From IMG/VR virus record IMGVR_UViG_3300025120_000425, positions 1 to 27,468 of that record: 27,468 nucleotides of DNA. One strand, 5' to 3'. Numbering within the stretch: the first letter of the stretch is position 1; every line of letters begins with the position of its first letter. The position numbers and the translations under genes were made by a program. Below the pieces are notes generated by a model. The model was not told the DNA's origin. It did not search any database and saw only the letters and a list, made by a program, of their open reading frames with translations. The stretch is from a virus. Below are positions 24,125 through 27,468 of the stretch, in pieces.

Positions 24125-24724
24125 ATGTTAATAGGTAATGTTGTATGTGAAAGACATATTAAGATTGATAAAAACTTTAATCTTATTAAGTCAACTGATG
24201 AAATTATCGAAAATTTACCCACACTTATAATTGGTTTAGACAACGCTAAAAGTTTTACCGACAAGATATCTTATCTAGATAGAAAAATAAATACAAATAC
24301 TTTTTGGACCTTTACTAGGTTAGAAAAAAGAGATTTATTTGAAGAAGATTTATTTTACTTTATAAAATTTTCATATGATGAACTATTAAAATCGGCTAAC
24401 TTTAAGTTTATTGATTTAATACTTAGTGATTCTGATGAAATAAATAAAGTTTTTAATCAAATTAAAATAAGTGAAAACGTTATCACTTTTTCATATGAAA
24501 ATATGGTGTATACGTACATAAATGATATGATTTATGGTTTTGATTTAAGACAAGTAGATTACATAGGTAAATCAAAAAACATCTTTATAGATAAAATAAA
24601 AGATATGTCAGATGTTTTTTTGTCAGATGAAAAGATACTTATAGAGTATAAGAAAGAGTTAAGTGTACTTAATGATGAGATTAAGTACGTACCTCTAATA
24701 TACTTGTTAAGAAATAATGAATAA
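24125..24724 (+). CDS. Conserved-looking hypothetical protein, 199 aa, first of an overlapping pair
   Basis: No family is recognised. The protein is rich in Ile, Lys, Asp and Phe, without signal peptide or membrane segment. It has an ordered alpha/beta look: NLPTLIIGLDNAKSF early (a strand with Gly-Leu-Asp), KINTNTFWTFTRLEKRDLFE in the middle, and KILIEYKKELSVLNDEIKYV near the end. It overlaps the next gene by 8 nt (ATGAATAA), which indicates coupled translation and a joint task. It lies between the baseplate block and the DNA-metabolism genes, so context does not decide whether it is structural. The start is in a TTTACATTATG leader without Shine-Dalgarno. Confidence 0.6.
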   Translation: MLIGNVVCERHIKIDKNFNLIKSTDEIIENLPTLIIGLDNAKSFTDKISYLDRKINTNTFWTFTRLEKRDLFEEDLFYFIKFSYDELLKSANFKFIDLILSDSDEINKVFNQIKISENVITFSYENMVYTYINDMIYGFDLRQVDYIGKSKNIFIDKIKDMSDVFLSDEKILIEYKKELSVLNDEIKYVPLIYLLRNNE

Positions 24725-25118
24725 AAACATATTATTAGCGTCATTTATCACCCCAGATAAAATAGATTGGTTTATTGATTATTTAGAATCAGAGTTTTCT
24801 ATCCCCAAAAATAAAGTATTTGTTTTTAAAAATTTAGAAGACTTGTCTAAACTTATTGTAACATTTAAATTTACTATATCTAGAACTGAAAGAGTTAACT
24901 TTAAAGACTTATTTCCAAACGCTATATTAATTCATAAAAAGTCTAATTGTATTTACACAATTAATGCGTTAAATAGACTTATTGAAACCGAATATATCAG
25001 CTCACCAGGAAACGTAGACCATAAATCAATTAAAATAAACTGGGAAGACTATCAGGATAGAATTATACTAATTAATAATAATAAGTTAAAGATATCTGAG
25101 ATAAAGCGTATTTTTTAG
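24717..25118 (+). CDS. Hypothetical protein, 133 aa, second of an overlapping pair
   Basis: No family is recognised. The product has alternating strands and helices: LLASFITPDKIDWFIDYLES, IPKNKVFVFKNLEDL, VTFKFTISRTERVNFKDLFP, then NAILIHKKSNCIYTINALNR and a C-terminal RIILINNNKLKISEIKRIF. This suggests a small globular alpha/beta protein of about one domain. The start codon lies within the last codons of the 199-aa gene and no other start would fit. It ends with TAG, and the next gene begins 49 nt later after a TATTTATA element. Partnership with the upstream product is inferred from the overlap. Confidence 0.6.
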   Translation: MNKNILLASFITPDKIDWFIDYLESEFSIPKNKVFVFKNLEDLSKLIVTFKFTISRTERVNFKDLFPNAILIHKKSNCIYTINALNRLIETEYISSPGNVDHKSIKINWEDYQDRIILINNNKLKISEIKRIF

Positions 25119-25129
25119 TATTTTTCACA

Positions 25130-25137
25130 TATTTATA
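25130..25137 (+). promoter_or_regulatory. TATTTATA element, candidate phage late promoter
   Basis: An exact octamer lies in the 49-bp gap before the 60-aa gene, 30 nt from its start. No terminator is visible between it and the upstream gene. Confidence 0.42.
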
Positions 25138-25167
25138 TTATATATAAGACTACTAAAATTTTATGTT

Positions 25168-25350
25168 ATGAGCAATAATAAATTAAAAAACAACATAAAC
25201 AATTTTCTTAATAGTGACGAAGACTTAAACGGAATACAATCAGAAATGGACTGTACTTCTAATGAGTGCGTTATAAAAAATGATAAGAGTTTAGTTGAAA
25301 GAATAAATAAAAGAATAATCACCGAAGACGGTAGGGAATTATTACTATAG
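25168..25350 (+). CDS. Small hypothetical protein, 60 aa
   Basis: A short hydrophilic protein not assigned to a family. The first half is acidic and Asn-rich with two cysteines (MDCTSNEC, residues 27-34). The second half is a basic helix, KSLVERINKRIITEDGRELL, containing an I-x-E motif (ITE, 51-53) like those in the N-termini of other proteins here, but placed at the C-terminus. Its TAG stop is 2 nt before the ATG of the acidic repeat protein, so the two are translated together. An upstream TATTTATA element and this tight coupling support it as a real gene. Confidence 0.55.
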   Translation: MSNNKLKNNINNFLNSDEDLNGIQSEMDCTSNECVIKNDKSLVERINKRIITEDGRELLL

Positions 25351-25352
25351 TT

Positions 25353-26099
25353 ATGAAAAAGAAAAAATTTAACAAAGACCTTCTTAAAGAAGAAGTATCT
25401 AAATTTAAAATGATGTCAGAATATTCTTTTTATGAAGATAGGTCAGAACCAGAGTTAGATAAAGACGAAGAAATTATATTAGGTAGTCAAACATTTAACG
25501 AAGAAGAAGAAGACCCATTCGGAGGAGAAGCAGAAGCTGCCGAAGACGAAGCTGAAGGTGAAGACGAAGCTGAAGGTGAAGAAGAAGCTGAAGGTGAAGA
25601 CGAAGCTGAAAGTGAAGAATTGTCATTTGGTGATGAAGAAGAAGGTGATGAAGAAGACTCATTCGGAGAAGAAGAAGAACCTGCTGAAGACGAAGTAGAA
25701 TTAGACGTAACTGAATTAGTTAAGGGTTCTGAAGAGGCTAAATTATCAGCAGACGCTGCTAATGAAAAAATAGATAAATTAATGGGTATGATTGGTAACT
25801 TAGAAACTCAAATTAGTTCTATGGATAAGATATCGACTAAGATTGACGATTTAGAAAATGAACTACAAAAAAGAGCACCTACCCCAGAAGAAAAAATAGA
25901 AATGCGCTCTTTAGATTCTTACCCTTATAATATGAAGTTAACGGATTTTTGGGCAAATCAAAAAGACCAATACGACATTATTCCAGACGAGGAAAAAGAA
26001 TATATATTAGATAAAGAGAGTATAGATAGCGATTATTCAGATGCTAGTGTAAAAGATACTTTTGATTCCGACAACGATTACGAAGAAGAAGATATTTAA
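25353..26099 (+). CDS. Acidic repeat and coiled-coil protein, 248 aa, unknown role
   Basis: The family is not recognised. Order of parts: a basic amphipathic N-terminus (FNKDLLKEEVSKFKMMSE, 6-23) similar in character to head-targeting helices; an extremely acidic tract about 45-115 of Glu/Asp/Ala/Gly including four 6-residue repeats; a predicted coiled coil about 129-172 (IDKLMGMIGNLETQISSMDK); and a conserved-looking C-terminal segment (EMRSLDSYPYNMKLTDFWAN) followed by an acidic end. Acidity plus coiled coil is a composition seen in phage scaffold or DNA-mimic proteins, but nothing here proves either. It is coupled to the 60-aa gene and followed by a strong terminator, which separates it from the ssDNA-binding gene. 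Confidence 0.6.
   Translation: MKKKKFNKDLLKEEVSKFKMMSEYSFYEDRSEPELDKDEEIILGSQTFNEEEEDPFGGEAEAAEDEAEGEDEAEGEEEAEGEDEAESEELSFGDEEEGDEEDSFGEEEEPAEDEVELDVTELVKGSEEAKLSADAANEKIDKLMGMIGNLETQISSMDKISTKIDDLENELQKRAPTPEEKIEMRSLDSYPYNMKLTDFWANQKDQYDIIPDEEKEYILDKESIDSDYSDASVKDTFDSDNDYEEEDI
25542..25613 (+). repeat. Four tandem 18-bp repeats inside the acidic protein gene
   Basis: The unit GAAGACGAAGCTGAAGGT is present four times head to tail. Units 1 and 2 are identical, unit 3 has GAA for GAC, and unit 4 ends AGT. Each encodes Glu-Asp/Glu-Glu-Ala-Glu-Gly/Ser. The near identity suggests recent slippage or duplication and likely length variation between related phages. Confidence 0.9.
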
Positions 26100-26121
26100 A
26101 ATATATAACAGTTAAAATATT

Positions 26122-26160
26122 AAAAATGAGATAATTTCAAAGATTATCTCATTTTTTTTT
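26122..26160 (+). terminator. Rho-independent terminator after the acidic protein gene
   Basis: A perfect 14-bp stem AAAAATGAGATAAT / ATTATCTCATTTTT with a 7-nt loop continues into a long T-run to 26160. This is the longest stem in the window and marks the boundary between the late-type genes and the DNA-binding gene. Confidence 0.9.
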
Positions 26161-26169
26161 AATAAACTA

Positions 26170-26200
26170 TTGTAATAAGTTTAAAATAGAAGTATATTTG
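26170..26200 (+). promoter_or_regulatory. Bacteroidota-type housekeeping promoter of the ssDNA-binding gene
   Basis: TTG at 26170-26172, a 20-nt spacer and TATATTTG at 26193-26200 match the Bacteroidota -33/-7 consensus (TTTG, TAnnTTTG). It follows directly on a terminator and would start transcription near 26206, leaving a leader of about 115 nt. Use of the host polymerase form fits a gene needed early. Confidence 0.6.
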
Positions 26201-26254
26201 TAGGGTTAAGTTAAAAAAATATGTAATAATATTATCTTTTATAGTATTTGAACA

Positions 26255-26262
26255 TATTTATA
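26255..26262 (+). promoter_or_regulatory. TATTTATA element in the ssDNA-binding gene leader
   Basis: An exact octamer lies 59 nt before the start codon, downstream of the host-type promoter. The gene may thus have both promoter types. A small hairpin CAAGT-TAA-ACTTG (26267-26279) lies just after it. Confidence 0.35.
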
Positions 26263-26321
26263 TAAGCAAGTTAAACTTGTAAGACTATAGCAAAACAATA
26301 AAAATTTAAACTAAAGCAATT

Positions 26322-27269
26322 ATGAGCAATTTCGAAGAAATGATGAAGGAGTATGAGAACTCCAAAAAACAAACAAACTCAAACTCAAAACAAAAAGAGT
26401 ACAAATTAGAAAACTATTTCAGTACTTGGATTCCTAAAACAGAAAATTCTGCAGACAAACAAATTAGAATTCTACCAATTGATGGTCAGAGTAAATTTTG
26501 GGTTGAATTTTACGGACACAAGGCTCAAGTAGATGGTGCCTGGAAAACATTTCCATGTTTAGATAAAGAAGAAAACAGCGAATGCCCTTTCTGTCAAGCA
26601 AAAGATATATTCCTTAAAAGGTATAGAGACGCTAAAGCCGCTGGAGATACTGCATTAGCTGACATGAATAAAGAGTTAGTTAAGAAGTTTTCAGAAAAGA
26701 AAATGTACATCTTGAAAGTTATTGAAAGAGGTAAAGAAGACGAAGGGGTTAAATTCTGGAGATTTAATCATTCATACGACAAGGGTGGTACGTTAGATAA
26801 AATAATGAACGCAATAAAAGTTGTAAAACACGATGTAACTGACCCAGAAACTGGTAGAGATTTAATTATTAATATTTCTAGAAACCAAATGAAGATTCCA
26901 GTTGTTCAATCAATAAGTTACCCACTAGAGAGTACAAAACTAAGTGATGACGAAGCTAAATCTAATGAATGGCTTAGTGATAATAGAACTTGGAGAGATG
27001 TATATAGTACTAGAAACTATGATTATTTAGATATTGTAGTTAGAGGTTACACGCCAGTTTGGAGTAAAGAACAGGAAAAGTTTGTAGCTAAAGAAAAATT
27101 AGAAGCAGAAAATGAAACACCTTCTTCTAAACAAGAAGACCCATCATCTGAAATAGAAATGGGATTCAACAATAAGCATGAAATAGCTGAAGCTGTACCA
27201 GTTGTCGATACTACACAATCAACTGTAAAAGTAACAGAAGAAGAAGAGGAAGACGACTTACCTTTTTAA
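26322..27269 (+). CDS. Single-stranded DNA-binding protein, T4 gp32-like
   Basis: It coats single-stranded DNA during replication, recombination and repair. The 315-residue length is close to T4 gp32 (301). The zinc site is plain: His66-X12-Cys79-X8-Cys88-X2-Cys91 (CPFC), against His-X12-Cys-X9-Cys-X2-Cys in T4 gp32. The N-terminal 1-25 region is polar with Lys, fitting the cooperative-binding arm. The core has aromatic and basic residues (KFWVEFYGHKAQ, KFWRFNHSYDKGG, NYDYLDIVVRGYTPVW). The C-terminal 60 residues are acidic and end EEEEEDDLPF. That last piece is the canonical tip of bacterial SSB, unlike the tip of gp32. A host-type promoter precedes the gene and a probable uvsX follows, the expected partner in recombination. 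Confidence 0.9.
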   Translation: MSNFEEMMKEYENSKKQTNSNSKQKEYKLENYFSTWIPKTENSADKQIRILPIDGQSKFWVEFYGHKAQVDGAWKTFPCLDKEENSECPFCQAKDIFLKRYRDAKAAGDTALADMNKELVKKFSEKKMYILKVIERGKEDEGVKFWRFNHSYDKGGTLDKIMNAIKVVKHDVTDPETGRDLIINISRNQMKIPVVQSISYPLESTKLSDDEAKSNEWLSDNRTWRDVYSTRNYDYLDIVVRGYTPVWSKEQEKFVAKEKLEAENETPSSKQEDPSSEIEMGFNNKHEIAEAVPVVDTTQSTVKVTEEEEEDDLPF

Positions 27270-27284
27270 TCAATCAATTAATTA

Positions 27285-27316
27285 AATAATGGGTACGTTA
27301 ATGTACCCATTATTTT
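27285..27316 (+). terminator. Hairpin between ssDNA-binding gene and the next gene (terminator or attenuator)
   Basis: A perfect 12-bp stem AATAATGGGTAC / GTACCCATTATT with a 6-nt loop is followed by only a short T-run. With a weak T-tract it may terminate partly, lowering expression of the following recombinase relative to the ssDNA-binding protein. Confidence 0.6.
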
Positions 27317-27345
27317 AACTAAAAAAGTTTTAAATATATACAATT

Positions 27346-27468
27346 ATGGGTAAACCACCAAAAAAACCAATAGGTAAAAAAAGTTTTGACTTAGGTAAAT
27401 TCAAGAAAAACAACGGTATGGATATCGTTGTTAAAGAAAAAGAACTAACATGGGTTCCGTTATCAGAT
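27346..27468 (+). CDS. Probable UvsX/RecA-like recombinase, 5' part only
   Basis: The window ends after 41 codons. The visible N-terminus is basic (MGKPPKKPIGKKSFDLGKFK) and continues MDIVVKEKELTWVPLSD. A DLGKFKK segment followed by a W-x-P-(L/F)-S-D run just before the expected Walker-containing core is the pattern I associate with UvsX-type recombinases of T4-like phages, where it precedes a stretch about loading at a peptide PGIP. Position directly after a gp32-like gene supports this. No Walker motif is inside the window, so the call is tentative. The start is in CAATTATGG without Shine-Dalgarno. Confidence 0.5.
   Translation, partial: MGKPPKKPIGKKSFDLGKFKKNNGMDIVVKEKELTWVPLSD

Noticed and set aside
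11-27269. Possible stop-codon recoding, because none of the genes ends in TGA
   Set aside because: All genes end in TAA or TAG and no open frame appears broken at a TGA that would read naturally as Trp. With about 18 genes in a very AT-rich genome, absence of TGA stops may be chance or bias.

Overview
The window is a stretch of a large tailed-phage genome of the contractile-tail, T4-like myovirus type. Base composition is very AT-rich, roughly 30% G+C by eye. Three signs point to a Bacteroidota (probably flavobacterial) host. Genes almost never carry a Shine-Dalgarno sequence. Two intergenic regions hold a TTG-N20-TAnnTTTG promoter, the Bacteroidota housekeeping form. Starts are set in A/T-rich contexts such as AATTATGG. 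All genes but one lie on the + strand, packed tightly and separated by short hairpin-plus-T-run terminators. No integrase, IS element, tRNA, rRNA or CRISPR array was found.

Region 1 (1-7450) holds tail genes and accessory insertions. It has an oversized tail sheath protein (gp18-like), an OmpA-domain protein of unknown role, and a single minus-strand cargo gene for a secreted CAP-domain protein. Next come the tail tube protein (gp19-like), a short structured RNA/terminator region, a small protein with a capsid-targeting-like N-terminus, and a gp26-like baseplate hub protein. The reading frame of that last gene runs into an overlapping +1-frame ORF at a run of seven T.

Region 2 (7450-12100) holds a small hypothetical gene, a 512-aa lysine/acid-rich protein with a duplicated N-terminal ESQYNR motif, and the tape measure protein. 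It ends in a 110-bp almost pure A/T repeat preceded by a host-type promoter.

Region 3 (12100-24080) is the baseplate block. It holds a 1585-aa protein with an OmpA-like domain nested between two conserved segments, a gp53-like wedge protein, a 2026-aa putative hub protein, and an Amidase_2 peptidoglycan hydrolase. These genes are nearly contiguous and probably form one transcript.

Region 4 (24080-27468) moves from structure to DNA metabolism. It has an overlapping pair of unrecognised genes, a 60-aa protein, an acidic repeat protein, then a gp32-like single-stranded DNA-binding protein under a host-type promoter, and the start of a probable UvsX/RecA-like recombinase cut by the window edge.

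Two promoter classes seem to be present. An 8-bp element TATTTATA lies upstream of eight genes, often 14-17 nt from the start codon, and is a candidate phage late promoter. The host-like TTG-N20-TAnnTTTG type precedes the A/T repeat and the ssDNA-binding gene. The items most worth following up are the TATTTATA element, the shared N-terminal LxE/IxE motifs that resemble T4 prohead-protease targeting sequences, the gp26 frame junction, the bacterial-SSB-like DDLPF tip on the gp32-type protein, and the secreted CAP-domain cargo gene.
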